Positions 1-9,400 of a stretch of DNA of 64,000 nt are shown here, piece after piece; within the stretch, counting starts at the first letter, position 1; every line of letters starts with the position of its first letter. The position numbers were made by a program, and so were the translations under genes. The stretch spans positions 403,001 through 467,000 of the forward strand of contig CP067346.1 in NCBI GenBank assembly GCA_021561035.1, in the 5' to 3' direction. This DNA comes from Clostridioides sp. ES-S-0054-01 (lineage in GTDB: Bacteria; Bacillota; Clostridia; Peptostreptococcales; Peptostreptococcaceae). Under the pieces are notes generated by a model. That model was not told where the DNA came from, did no database searches, and worked only from the letters and a program-made list of their open reading frames with translations.

Positions 1-126
1 TCTGATATCTCCTAAAGCATAAGCTGTTGCTTTTATTCCTAGTTTGTTTTTTAAATGTGCTAATGAAATTGCAGAACATATTGAATCTGTATCTGGATTT
101 TTATGTCCGAAAACTAATAAATTCAT
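1..126 (-). CDS. ppaC: Manganese-dependent inorganic pyrophosphatase, family II (N-terminal fragment, cut by window edge)
   Basis: Only the first 42 codons are present; the gene runs off the left edge. The reverse strand starts [19 protein letters not shown], which carries the GHKNPDTDS metal-binding signature of DHH-family (family II) pyrophosphatases. These enzymes hydrolyse pyrophosphate in the cytoplasm. The start ATG is preceded on the minus strand by AAGGAGT at a good distance. Whether the protein carries regulatory CBS/DRTGG domains, as in many clostridia, cannot be seen here. Confidence 0.85.
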   Translation of the reverse strand, partial: MNLLVFGHKNPDTDSICSAISLAHLKNKLGIKATAYALGDIR

Positions 127-341
127 TTTAATACTCCTTTCAAAACTTGAATATAATAATAATTGATAAAAACATTATATCAAAAGGTGGTGGGTATTTG
201 TTGTAAAAAGAAAAAAATTTAATGAAAAAAGATTATATAAAATTTTATTTCTTACATAAATACTACGAATTTGATATAAAAATTATTATTATATTATACT
301 TTTACCCAATCACATACTTAACTAAATTTACTTTTATTTGA

Positions 342-545
342 AATAAATTGCCTAAATATACCTATAATACTTATAAAGATACTAAAACTTGTGGTGTAAT
401 AGAAAAAGATGAAGCATACTGTACTATAGAAACTGCTAGAGTTGTACATGAAGCATCAGTTAAGGCGGGTGCACCAAAAGGACTTTATAGGTTGGGTAGA
501 TGTACCTTCAATCGAACTTACTAATGTTGTTATATTAGAGAAAAA
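342..545 (+). pseudogene. Decayed fragment of a bifunctional aldehyde-alcohol dehydrogenase (AdhE-like)
   Basis: Frame 351-486 reads PKYTYNTYKDTKTCGVIEK, then TARVVHEASVKAGAPKGL. One extra T in the TTT at 484-486 shifts the frame, after which IGWVDVPSIELTNVV continues. Both blocks match the acetaldehyde-dehydrogenase half of AdhE (compare YNAYKDEKTCGV and AGAPKDLIGWIDQPSVELSN in the E. coli enzyme). About 70 residues normally lying between the blocks are missing, so this is a relic with an internal deletion and a frameshift. No start codon, ribosome site or catalytic cysteine region is present. It is the only recognisable content of the stretch between ppaC and position 700. Confidence 0.75.
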
Positions 546-724
546 TCTTATATATGTATATTTAATCAAATAACTTTAAAATTAGTCGTAAAATTTTTTT
601 ATTACATATAATTTTAAAGCATAATATGCAAAAAACTTTATGAAAAAATTATAAAAATATTCAGAAAATTCTATTGACTAATTTATTTATCATGATATAA
701 TAAGTTTAGAAAACAAAAAGAATT

Positions 725-742
725 GGGGCCTATTAAGGCCCC
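725..742 (-). terminator. Rho-independent terminator of the ABC transporter operon
   Basis: GGGGCC (725-730), a 6-nt loop TATTAA, then GGCCCC (737-742). On the minus strand it is followed by a T-rich tail (TTCTTTTTGTTTT). It lies just beyond the stop codon at 747. Confidence 0.85.
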
Positions 743-746
743 CTTA

Positions 747-1088
747 CTATTTTTTGATAGATTTATTTAGAATAACTTTCTCATTTTGATTTTTTATATT
801 TATTATAGAGTCAGTATAATCTACTTCAAAGTTGGTAAAAGCAGAAAATAAATCTATGTCTCTTAATAAATGGATTGTCATAAGTTGATTGTTTCTATTT
901 AACCTCAAAATTAATGCTTTTACAAATGGAAATTGGATTCTAGAATTAAATAAGTTAGAGCCATCAGTATTTATATCTAAGCTACGATAATTAATATCTA
1001 TAAATATATCTACATCATCGTTTTCTTCTCTTATTATTCTGTAGTCAAAATCCAAGTCTAAATTTAAATTACCTAAAACAAATAACAT
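747..1088 (-). CDS. Hypothetical protein, last gene of the ABC transporter operon
   Basis: A 113-residue protein that I do not recognise. It is acidic in the N-terminal half, has no signal peptide or membrane segment, and looks rich in beta strands. The start ATG has an AGAGGA ribosome site 5 nt upstream. It follows the ATPase gene by 33 nt on the same strand and ends at the operon terminator, so it is probably co-transcribed with the transporter. A role tied to the transporter substrate or to immunity is possible but unsupported by any motif. Confidence 0.6.
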   Translation of the reverse strand: MLFVLGNLNLDLDFDYRIIREENDDVDIFIDINYRSLDINTDGSNLFNSRIQFPFVKALILRLNRNNQLMTIHLLRDIDLFSAFTNFEVDYTDSIINIKNQNEKVILNKSIKK

Positions 1089-1121
1089 TTAAATCCTCTT
1101 TTCTATAAGTAGTTTAGAGTG

Positions 1122-1790
1122 TCAGTTTAACTTAAGCTCTCCATCTATTATAGATATAACTCTATCTGCTTTTCTAGCAATATTTTCATTATGTGTTATT
1201 ATTATAAGAGTTTGGTTATATTTTTTTATAGAACTTTTTAGTAAATCCATGACTTCTTCTGTAGTTTTACTATCCAAATTTCCTGTTGGCTCATCTGCTA
1301 GTATTATACTTGGCTTTGCAGATAAAGCACGTGCAATAGCAACTCTTTGCTGTTGACCACCAGATAATTGATTGGGAAGATGATTTTTCCTTTCATTAAG
1401 CCCCAATAAATTTATAAGGTCTTCAATATATTCTTTATCTATTTTTTTATTGTCTAACTTTAATGGTAATTCTATATTTTCCTTTACATTTAATACAGGA
1501 ATTAGATTATACTGTTGAAAGACAAATCCTACTTTTTGTCTTCTATATCTTGCTAGTTCTTTATCTGAAAGACAACATATATCTTTACCAGCAACTTTTA
1601 TAGTACCATTACTTGGTCTCTCAAGACCACCTACTAAATGTAGAAATGTACTTTTTCCACTTCCACTTGGCCCAATTATCGCAACGAACTCACCCTTATT
1701 TACTTTTAAATTTGCATCCTTTAGTGCATGCACAGATGTTTCCTTTTTTCCATAAATCTTACCTAAGTTAGTAATTTCTAATATAGACAT
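1122..1790 (-). CDS. ABC transporter ATP-binding protein, MacB/LolD type
   Basis: A 222-residue ATPase with every canonical motif: Walker A GPSGSGKST, a Q-loop at FQQYNLIP, the signature LSGGQQQRVAIARAL, Walker B IILADEPTG and the switch histidine in IIITHN. It resembles the MacB/LolD/BceA class, which pairs with FtsX-fold permeases to export or detach peptides and lipoproteins rather than importing solutes. Two ATGs are available. I chose the second (ATG at 1790) because the AGGAGG ribosome site almost touches the first but lies 8 nt from the second. The permease gene ends 11 nt upstream, so the two form one operon and probably one complex. Confidence 0.9.
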   Translation of the reverse strand: MSILEITNLGKIYGKKETSVHALKDANLKVNKGEFVAIIGPSGSGKSTFLHLVGGLERPSNGTIKVAGKDICCLSDKELARYRRQKVGFVFQQYNLIPVLNVKENIELPLKLDNKKIDKEYIEDLINLLGLNERKNHLPNQLSGGQQQRVAIARALSAKPSIILADEPTGNLDSKTTEEVMDLLKSSIKKYNQTLIIITHNENIARKADRVISIIDGELKLN

Positions 1791-1801
1791 AATCATTCCT
1801 C

Positions 1802-4387
1802 CTATTCTGTGATGTTTATAGCTTCAACTATACTAATTTTATTTATTTTCCTTGATGGAATGTATGTAGCTAGAATACCTACGATTATGTTTGCTAAAGT
1901 AACTAGGATATATACTTTGTAATCTATTGAAAATCCCAATCCATATGATACATAATCATACGTGTAATACATTCTAAACTGTATTATAAGTCCTGCTACA
2001 ATGGTAATTACACTTGAGATTGTTCCATATAATATTCCCTCATAGAGTATCATATTTTTAAATCCTCTCTCAGAGATACCAATAGCTCTTAACATTCCAA
2101 ATTCACTAGTTCTTGAAGTCAAGCTATAACTTATGTTATTTATTATGTTAGATACACTAATTATGAACAGAACGGCTATTATTCCATAAGCATAAATCAG
2201 GGCTCTAGCTGTCATATTATCAGAGGTTTCTTTTTCCACTGACATATTTACTGTTGTAGTTCCAGGAGCTTCACTTCCTATTTTACCTAAAAGTGTATTT
2301 ATTTTTTTAATGTCTGCATTTTTATTAACATCTATATAAACTGCGTTATATTTATCTGTGCCAGTTAATTTTCTTAGATATTCGCTACTCGTTATTACAT
2401 CTATGCCATCATCCGAAGAGTACGACTCGTTATCTGCAAAAGGGTAACTTACAATAGCTCCAACTTTAAATTCATATTCTAGATATTCATAATTATCTTT
2501 TTGACTAAAGTAAAGTTCTGTATCTATTTCACCTTTTGGATATTTGATTTTTATAGTATCTCCTACTTTTATATTTACAACTGGTGTTCCTACACCAGGA
2601 ATATAACTCTTGTTGTATTTATTTATTTTAGAAATTTGTGGAACATATACTATAGCTAGGTTTTCCTTTTTCATTTTTTCCAAGTTTATACTTCCACTTA
2701 CTAAGTATTTTTCTAATGAATTTATCATCTCATCATTATAACCTCTTAACTTTTGTGTTAGCGTATATTTACCAGTAGTCTTATTTTTTGTTAATAGAGG
2801 ATAGTCCTTATGATAAGGCGTTGAATTCATAATTTCGTAGTAATCCAATTTATTTATTTTATCTAATTCTATTCTTGTATTTAAGAGGCTAGCAGTTTTG
2901 ACTTTCTCAACTCCATCTATATTTTTAATTTTGTCTATCTGAGCATCGTTAAGACCATTTATATCCTTGATAGAATTAGCCTTATAATCTTCATTTAGCT
3001 TGAAAGTAAGATTTGATAGAATAAAATCTGCATTCATATATGTTTTTTCTTGACCACTTTTGTTTTGTATATCTGAAAAAGAATATTTATAATTCTCCCT
3101 TATGACCATTATACCTCCTATACTCATGGATAATATAATTATAATAAATCCCTTTGTATTTCTAAGGATGTTTTTAGCAGAGATATATTTTGTCACTGAT
3201 ATATTTAAAGTTAATTTTGATATTAAAGAATTAACTTTATTTATATTTTTATCAGTTCCAAAAGTTTTTCTTATAGCATCGATAGGAGAGATTTTTCTTA
3301 TCTTTAAATATGTAAAGAAACTTATAATTAGTATTGTTAGTATTATACATCCAATTGATAAAAGTATTATTTTATCTGGAATAACAAAAGGGGTAATCTC
3401 CACATTTCCTTCAAATTGAATATTTCCTGCAGTTCTATTAAATATTTGTGCACCACCAATACCTATACATATACCTAGAGGTATTGCTATCAAAGCAAGT
3501 ATAAAAAGTTCATAAAACATAAGCTTGAAAATTTTAAAATTGGTTGCTCCAATAGCTCTTAAGATACCATATTCTTGTATTCTTTGGTATATTGATATAA
3601 CATAGATGCTATATATTACAATACCAGAAAATATGCTCATAACAATTGCAGTATATTTACTTGAGTTATCTAAAATACCATTTTCCATAGTAGACTCTAT
3701 AAGCATTTTGTTTTTTCCCATACTATTCTTATCCAACTTAGCATCTTTTACTATATTATCTATGTTTTTATTTATATCACTGTGCTCATTAAATTCAACA
3801 TAAGTAAAAGAAAACTTGTCCAATTCTGATTCATTGAGATTTAAAAAAATTTCACATAAACCTTTTTTTTTCGGATTAAATCTATCTTCAAGTATTCCTA
3901 CAACCTTAAACGTCTCTGGCTTTTCTTTTTGATATAATTTTAAAGTGATGTCTTGATTTATTTCTGGTTTTAAACCCATACTATTTAAAATCCATTTTTC
4001 TACTACCACCTCATTGCTAGCTTTTGGAAGGTGACCTTTTATAAGTGTAGACTGACTAGTTAAGTAATTTTTATTTGCATATTCTATGTTTATAGGTAAT
4101 TTTTCATTAATATCTGTATGCCCATAGTGAGATGTTATACCTAAATTTTTAATATCTTTGCTAGACTTTATGAGTTCTAATTGATTTTTATTTATATCTT
4201 TAAAGTATACATGGTCAGTTCCAAGTTCTCTTTTCAATAAATCTACTTCTGCTTGCTGAGCACTTCTTGAGAGGGTACCAATACCAACAATGAGTGATGT
4301 AGCAAGAACTATACTCAGAATAATTGCTAAAGATCTAGCTTTATAACTTTTTATGTATCTTAGTACTATTTTCAAATTATCTTTCAT
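1802..4387 (-). CDS. ABC transporter permease, large FtsX-family protein
   Basis: An 861-residue membrane protein with a transmembrane helix near the N-terminus (SLAIILSIVLATSLIVGIG), helices around 250-380, one near 420, a large extracytoplasmic region (about 440-735) and a final set of helices at about 735-860. Two FtsX domains are visible; each contains the characteristic phrase EYGILRAIGAT or EFGMLRAIGIS. With the downstream ATPase it forms a MacB-like mechanotransmission or export transporter. The size and duplicated FtsX domain recall lantibiotic or antimicrobial-peptide resistance permeases, but the substrate is inferred only from the divergent two-component system. An upstream GTG in frame exists; the ATG at 4387 is preferred because of the AAGGAAG site 8 nt upstream. 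Confidence 0.88.
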   Translation of the reverse strand: MKDNLKIVLRYIKSYKARSLAIILSIVLATSLIVGIGTLSRSAQQAEVDLLKRELGTDHVYFKDINKNQLELIKSSKDIKNLGITSHYGHTDINEKLPINIEYANKNYLTSQSTLIKGHLPKASNEVVVEKWILNSMGLKPEINQDITLKLYQKEKPETFKVVGILEDRFNPKKKGLCEIFLNLNESELDKFSFTYVEFNEHSDINKNIDNIVKDAKLDKNSMGKNKMLIESTMENGILDNSSKYTAIVMSIFSGIVIYSIYVISIYQRIQEYGILRAIGATNFKIFKLMFYELFILALIAIPLGICIGIGGAQIFNRTAGNIQFEGNVEITPFVIPDKIILLSIGCIILTILIISFFTYLKIRKISPIDAIRKTFGTDKNINKVNSLISKLTLNISVTKYISAKNILRNTKGFIIIILSMSIGGIMVIRENYKYSFSDIQNKSGQEKTYMNADFILSNLTFKLNEDYKANSIKDINGLNDAQIDKIKNIDGVEKVKTASLLNTRIELDKINKLDYYEIMNSTPYHKDYPLLTKNKTTGKYTLTQKLRGYNDEMINSLEKYLVSGSINLEKMKKENLAIVYVPQISKINKYNKSYIPGVGTPVVNIKVGDTIKIKYPKGEIDTELYFSQKDNYEYLEYEFKVGAIVSYPFADNESYSSDDGIDVITSSEYLRKLTGTDKYNAVYIDVNKNADIKKINTLLGKIGSEAPGTTTVNMSVEKETSDNMTARALIYAYGIIAVLFIISVSNIINNISYSLTSRTSEFGMLRAIGISERGFKNMILYEGILYGTISSVITIVAGLIIQFRMYYTYDYVSYGLGFSIDYKVYILVTLANIIVGILATYIPSRKINKISIVEAINITE

Positions 4388-4416
4388 ATTTACCACTTCC
4401 TTTCTTAATTAAGTCA

Positions 4417-4445
4417 ATTATATATTTATTTAAAATATATAGCAA
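4417..4445 (-). promoter_or_regulatory. Sigma-A promoter of the ABC transporter operon
   Basis: On the minus strand TTGCTA (4445-4440) and TATAAT (4422-4417) are separated by exactly 17 nt. It sits 30 nt upstream of the permease start. Confidence 0.6.
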
Positions 4446-4465
4446 AATAAGTATTTTCAAGTTTT

Positions 4466-4499
4466 AAGTACCTAGTTGTATAAGTTTAGGTATTTTTTT
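4466..4499 (+). terminator. Terminator-like hairpin in the divergent regulatory region
   Basis: TACCTA (4469-4474) pairs with TAGGTA (4487-4492); flanking A-T and G-T pairs extend the stem to about 9 bp, and seven T residues follow. It lies upstream of the two-component promoter, where no coding gene ends. It may insulate the divergent promoters or end a short RNA. Confidence 0.45.
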
Positions 4500-4534
4500 G
4501 CAAGTTTAATCAATATACATGTAAATTTTTATTT

Positions 4535-4563
4535 TTTACATAATTTTTTTAAAATGATATAAT
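4535..4563 (+). promoter_or_regulatory. Sigma-A promoter of the two-component system
   Basis: TTTACA (4535-4540), a 17-nt spacer, then a perfect TATAAT (4558-4563). Transcription would begin about 25 nt before the kinase start codon. Confidence 0.75.
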
Positions 4564-4595
4564 ACTCATATGAAGTGTTTATGGGGAGGAGAATT

Positions 4596-5531
4596 ATGGA
4601 GACTGATTTTATATTTCCTATAGCAATACTAACTTTGTTTATATTTAGTAATCTTATAATGAATAAGTACAGGTTTTATAAAGAATTAGACATATTAAAA
4701 AGAGGAATATTGACATTTTTTGTGTCGTGTTTTGTATGGATATTATTTATGGAGGGTATTCAATATATACGATTAAGTTTAGGATATAACTTTTTACTTG
4801 AAGGAGTATTAAATATTATACTTTTTTTTATTTTAAGTATTTTAAGTTGTTATACAGGATTTAAATTTATAAAATTGATAAATAATAACAATCAACAAGA
4901 GTACAAGCTACAAAAACTAGATAGTAAAATAAATCATAAGGACAATATAATCGTAAAATTAAGGAGTCAAAAACATGATTATTTAAAACATTTACAAGTA
5001 GTATATTCTTTATTAAATACTGGGTTAGCTGAAGATGCCAAAGTATATATAATGAGTATGTCAAATAGCTTTGAGTCAAAAAATTCAAGATATGGGAAAA
5101 TATCTTATTTAGATGCTATAGTTTCCTTAAAATATGAGGAATGCCTTGAAAAGAACATATCTTTTGATGTCTATATTCAAGATTTTATGGATAATTTAGA
5201 GATTGAACCTAATGATATGAGTTCAGTACTATTAAATATAATAGACAATGCAATAGAGTCTTTGTCTACTATAAAAAAGGAAAAAAAATATATACGATTA
5301 CATGCATATGAAGATGAATTTCAGTATATTATAGTCATAAAAAATAATGGTCCTAAAATACCTAATGTTGAAAGTATATTTTGGGATGGTTATAGTACTA
5401 AAAAAGGACAGGATAGAGGTTTTGGGTTATATATAGTTAAAAATATATTAGATAAGTATGATTATGGTATAATTGTAAATAGTGATGATTTTTTAACTGA
5501 ATTTGTAATCTTAATCCCCAAATATTATTAG
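4596..5531 (+). CDS. Sensor histidine kinase, AgrC/GHKL-like
   Basis: A 311-residue membrane kinase. Three hydrophobic helices occupy roughly residues 1-105. Next comes a coiled region with the phospho-acceptor motif KHDYLKHLQVVYSLL, typical of the AgrC/CitA-type dimerisation box. A GHKL ATPase domain follows, with the N-box LLNIIDNAIES and the G-box GFGLYIVKN. Earlier GTG and ATG codons are in frame, but the GGGGAGGAG ribosome site overlaps them and points to the ATG at 4596. The LytTR response regulator follows after 18 nt. It faces the ABC transporter operon, so the system probably senses a peptide or cell-envelope compound and controls that transporter. That target is inferred. Confidence 0.88.
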   Translation: METDFIFPIAILTLFIFSNLIMNKYRFYKELDILKRGILTFFVSCFVWILFMEGIQYIRLSLGYNFLLEGVLNIILFFILSILSCYTGFKFIKLINNNNQQEYKLQKLDSKINHKDNIIVKLRSQKHDYLKHLQVVYSLLNTGLAEDAKVYIMSMSNSFESKNSRYGKISYLDAIVSLKYEECLEKNISFDVYIQDFMDNLEIEPNDMSSVLLNIIDNAIESLSTIKKEKKYIRLHAYEDEFQYIIVIKNNGPKIPNVESIFWDGYSTKKGQDRGFGLYIVKNILDKYDYGIIVNSDDFLTEFVILIPKYY

Positions 5532-5549
5532 TTAGGAGTAGAGAAGTCT

Positions 5550-6287
5550 GTGATAAAAGTTTTAATTTGCGACGATGATAAAATTGTAAGAGATGATATA
5601 GCAAACATAGTTAAAGAATCTGGATATGTAGATTATGTTAAAAAGGTTAAGGATGGCATAGAGGCAATCGAATTTATAAAAAACGAGAAAATAGACTTAT
5701 TAATTATTGACGTTGATATGCCATATAAAAATGGGATTGATTCTGCTAAAGAAATTCTTTCAATAGATAAGGATATACATATAGTATTTGTGACAGGTTT
5801 TGCTGATTATAGTCTTGAAAGCTTTAAAGTGCATCCTATAGATTTTATAGTTAAACCATTTAAAAAAGAAAAAATACTTGATTCAATTAATATAGCAATA
5901 GACCATATTAACTCCCATAAAATTGCTAATAATAATTTTATAGAAGATACTCTTTTTGTATATAAAATAAGGAAGCAGATACATATGATTAATTTTGATG
6001 ATATAGTTATGTTTGAGAAAAATTCAAGAGCAATTAATCTATACACTAAAGATGAAGATATAATAAAGTTTTATGAAAACTTTGATGATTTAAAAAAACG
6101 CCTACCTCCTAATTTCTTTATGACTCATAGACAATACATAGTAAATCTAAGGTTTATACATAAGGTTATACCTATAAATAAATCTTCATTAGAGATACGG
6201 TTTATAAATTTTCAAGAAAATGCCATATTAAACAAATCTCTAGAAAAAGATTTTCTATATAGATTTTATAGGGTTAAAAGGTTCTAG
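5550..6287 (+). CDS. LytTR-family response regulator
   Basis: A 245-residue response regulator. The N-terminal receiver domain has the acidic pair in ICDDD, the phospho-acceptor aspartate in LLIIDVDMP and the conserved lysine in FIVKPFKK. The C-terminal half (about 135-245) is a LytTR DNA-binding domain with the phrase FFMTHRQYIVNLRFI. Such AgrA-like regulators bind paired direct repeats near their targets. The start is GTG, with AGGAG upstream. It is co-transcribed with the kinase. No agrD-like peptide gene or agrB is visible nearby, so this is not a complete quorum-sensing locus. Confidence 0.9.
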   Translation: MIKVLICDDDKIVRDDIANIVKESGYVDYVKKVKDGIEAIEFIKNEKIDLLIIDVDMPYKNGIDSAKEILSIDKDIHIVFVTGFADYSLESFKVHPIDFIVKPFKKEKILDSINIAIDHINSHKIANNNFIEDTLFVYKIRKQIHMINFDDIVMFEKNSRAINLYTKDEDIIKFYENFDDLKKRLPPNFFMTHRQYIVNLRFIHKVIPINKSSLEIRFINFQENAILNKSLEKDFLYRFYRVKRF

Positions 6288-6410
6288 TGAAAAGAGAAGA
6301 AAAATTCTTTTTATGTAATATAATAAGTACTGTAAAGATAATGTATAAGAGAAGTTTATATAAAAATTATTTGTAATTATGATTTAATCTATATAAATTA
6401 TAATGTAGGA

Positions 6411-6450
6411 TATATTGGACTTTCTTTAAAAAATTAGAAAGTCCAATATA
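6411..6450. terminator. Bidirectional terminator between the response regulator and the DUF4132 operon
   Basis: A perfect 15-bp stem: 6411-6425 pairs with 6436-6450 around a 10-nt A/T loop. T-rich flanks lie on both sides, and it sits between convergent genes. Confidence 0.9.
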
Positions 6451-6470
6451 TTTTAGATGTAGTTTTATAT

Positions 6471-9400
6471 TTATAAATTACTTAAAATACTAGGGTCTTT
6501 AATCTTATTATCTTCAGCAAGTAATAATATCTTAGACATAATCTCAGCAGTTTTAGGGTCTTCATCAGCGAATGGAAGGAATATCTTACCTCTACTTTGA
6601 GAATGTACAGGAAGTATATTTAAAGCACCCATTCCTTTTTTATGTATAATACCAGAACCCATATGTACAGAATACTCACCTAAATTACCTGCGATAAGAG
6701 CATGAGAGCCTTCAAAGTTGACATTGTTAACTTTTAATAATAATAAAAGTTCTTTAGCAATTGCTATACGCATTTCTACAGTAGAGTGGCTCGTTTCAGG
6801 GTCAACACCACCGGCATGAGCGACACTTACAACAAGGTCTATATCACGCATAACTTCTGAAAATATAATTGGAGGTATTGAATCCAATTCTAAGCCTTTA
6901 TAAGTTTTTCTATCAAAGAATTCTACTGTTTCAATAGTAGGAGGCTCAATGTCTGCTGGTGAAAACCAATCAGCAAGTGCAAACATTTTTGCCACTATAT
7001 TTTCTTTGTAAAACACTTTTTGTAAACCTTCCTCATAATCGATAGTCCAAAGTTGATTTCTAAGAAGTGCTACAGTTTTCTTCGGCTGGATTTGATGCCC
7101 AGCATATCTACGAGATATAGTTTTTTCAGATAATTCATCACTATTTATTCTATAATACTCACGGAACACCTGCTTAAATGGCTGAACAATTTGCTTACTA
7201 AATAAGTCATGTTGGAACTCACTCCATTTACCAGACTCAAACAAATGAACTGGATGTGCAAGTTTTAATTTATTTTTTGTGGTCAATTTATAAGTTTCAC
7301 CTTCTATATTGCAAATAAAGAACTTAGACTTATCATTATAAACATATCCAATATTATCATCACATACCCACACTAAATTTTTAATCAGAGGGCAGATAAC
7401 TGGATTTTTATAGATATTGGAAATTTCTTTAACTGTAAATACTATTTCATTTTTCATAGCTTGCTCTAAACTCTGTTTTGCACGAGAATACTGGCTCTTT
7501 AAATCTTTTTGAACAGATTTAAGTTCAAGTACATATGGATGTTTAGCAATAGCTTTTGGTATACTCTTTAAAGCTTTATCGCCTTTTTGAACTTTAGTAG
7601 ATGCTTTTCCATTTTCATCAACATCTATCCAAATTGAAGTACCATCAATATCCTTTGGTTTAAATAGATGAATAACTTCATTTAGTTTTTCAGTCTCAAG
7701 AGCCCACATCATACGATTTACATCTCCAAATCCAGCACTTCTAGCTAGATTCTCTAGTGCTATAGTACAAGCCTTTGATTCACTTTCACGACGTTGTGCT
7801 CCAAATTGTTTACTTTCTCTAGCAAATTTTTGGATAAATTCATAACGGAAAGTTGCTTCTTTAAGGTCTCCTTTTTTCATGGGAAGTAAAGAGAAACTTC
7901 TCAATTTATCTTGATTTCTATTCGTTTCAATTTCTTTCATTAATATGTCTTTATCAAGCTTACCAAGTGTAGCATCAGCATAGAGTTGTGCACGTCTATG
8001 AGAGTTACCACCACTAGTTATATACTTGGCTGATTTGTAAAGTATATTGAATTTTTCTTCTCCAATAGTCTTATATGAATCTAAAAACCAGTCTATGTCA
8101 AATGCCCCATCAATAAAACTACCTGGTGAAATAGGGGAGAATAGAGCAACCTCTGATTCTTTTTGTGCAGAGAAACCTTCATTTATATGTGCATGGAAGT
8201 ACCAAATTGTACTTTTTAGACCCTTCCAGTTTAGATATTTTTCAATTATATTGACCCATTGAGGGGCGTACATAGCAGATTCTATTAATCTAAGTTCAGT
8301 AATGTCAGTATTTTTAAGTAATTTTTTCAACTCTTTTGAGTTGTCTTCTTTAGTAGGATAGCAATTTTTAAGCAGAGAACTTAAAACATCTTTTTTTGAA
8401 TAATTGCTACCATATGAATATCCTCTCTGGAAAGTTTCTTTACCAAGAGCAACTAAGATGTTTACAAAATAATTTATACCTTCAAAGTATTGTATATTAT
8501 TAGCGAGATGAGATACTTCTGTTGGCATATCACCTCTACGTGATTCAATTTCTATAATTCTGTTTGTAACAATTTTTAAGTTATCTTTAAGCCAAGGATA
8601 TTTTTCTAATGTGTCACCAGACCATCTAGGATTTGTTAGCGTTCTTATTATATTTGGTGCATTGTATCCACTTATCATTTCTCTATTCACTTGTTCTTCA
8701 GTCATTAATCCTAATTCATATGCACGAGCAAATATACCTATGCTAGTATAGAAAGGAAATTTATATTCTAATAATTGATAGCTTGAAAATGTAGTGTAGA
8801 AAAACTTAGTAAAAGAAATATCATCGTAAATAAATGAATGTGCTTTATCAAGCCAATAATTTAAAATAGGAGCATCTAAAGCAGGGCAGTATTCATTTTT
8901 CCTATAATAGTTTTTAGTAAATTCAACTCTTTGCTTTTTACATTGTTCTATAGTCAATAAGTTTCTAAGTTTATAGTATATTTCCAAACAATAGTCAAAT
9001 ACTTCTTTATGGTCAAACTCATTTAGTAAAACGCTTAAAAGTTTTCTTGTAAGTGTATTAAATTTCAATTTTTCAAGTTTTGTATATATTTTCTTTTGTT
9101 TTTTATAGTCAAGGACATTTGAATAGATAGATGAAAACCAATCTTTTTCTGTTTCATTATATCCGCATGTACTTATACTATAAAATAAAATATCAAGTAT
9201 TAATTTGTAGTCTAATTTAAGTTTTTTACTAGTTTTTCTCCAAAGTTCTGCCAATGGATAATTATCTAGAGTATCATTAGAAACTTTATATTTAATAGGA
9301 GTCAAATTATAAGTAGAGTAACCTAAAAGTACTTTGTCTACATTACCTGACCATCTTTCAACTTCATATTCATAATCTGCATTTTCAGTAATAAGCTCAT

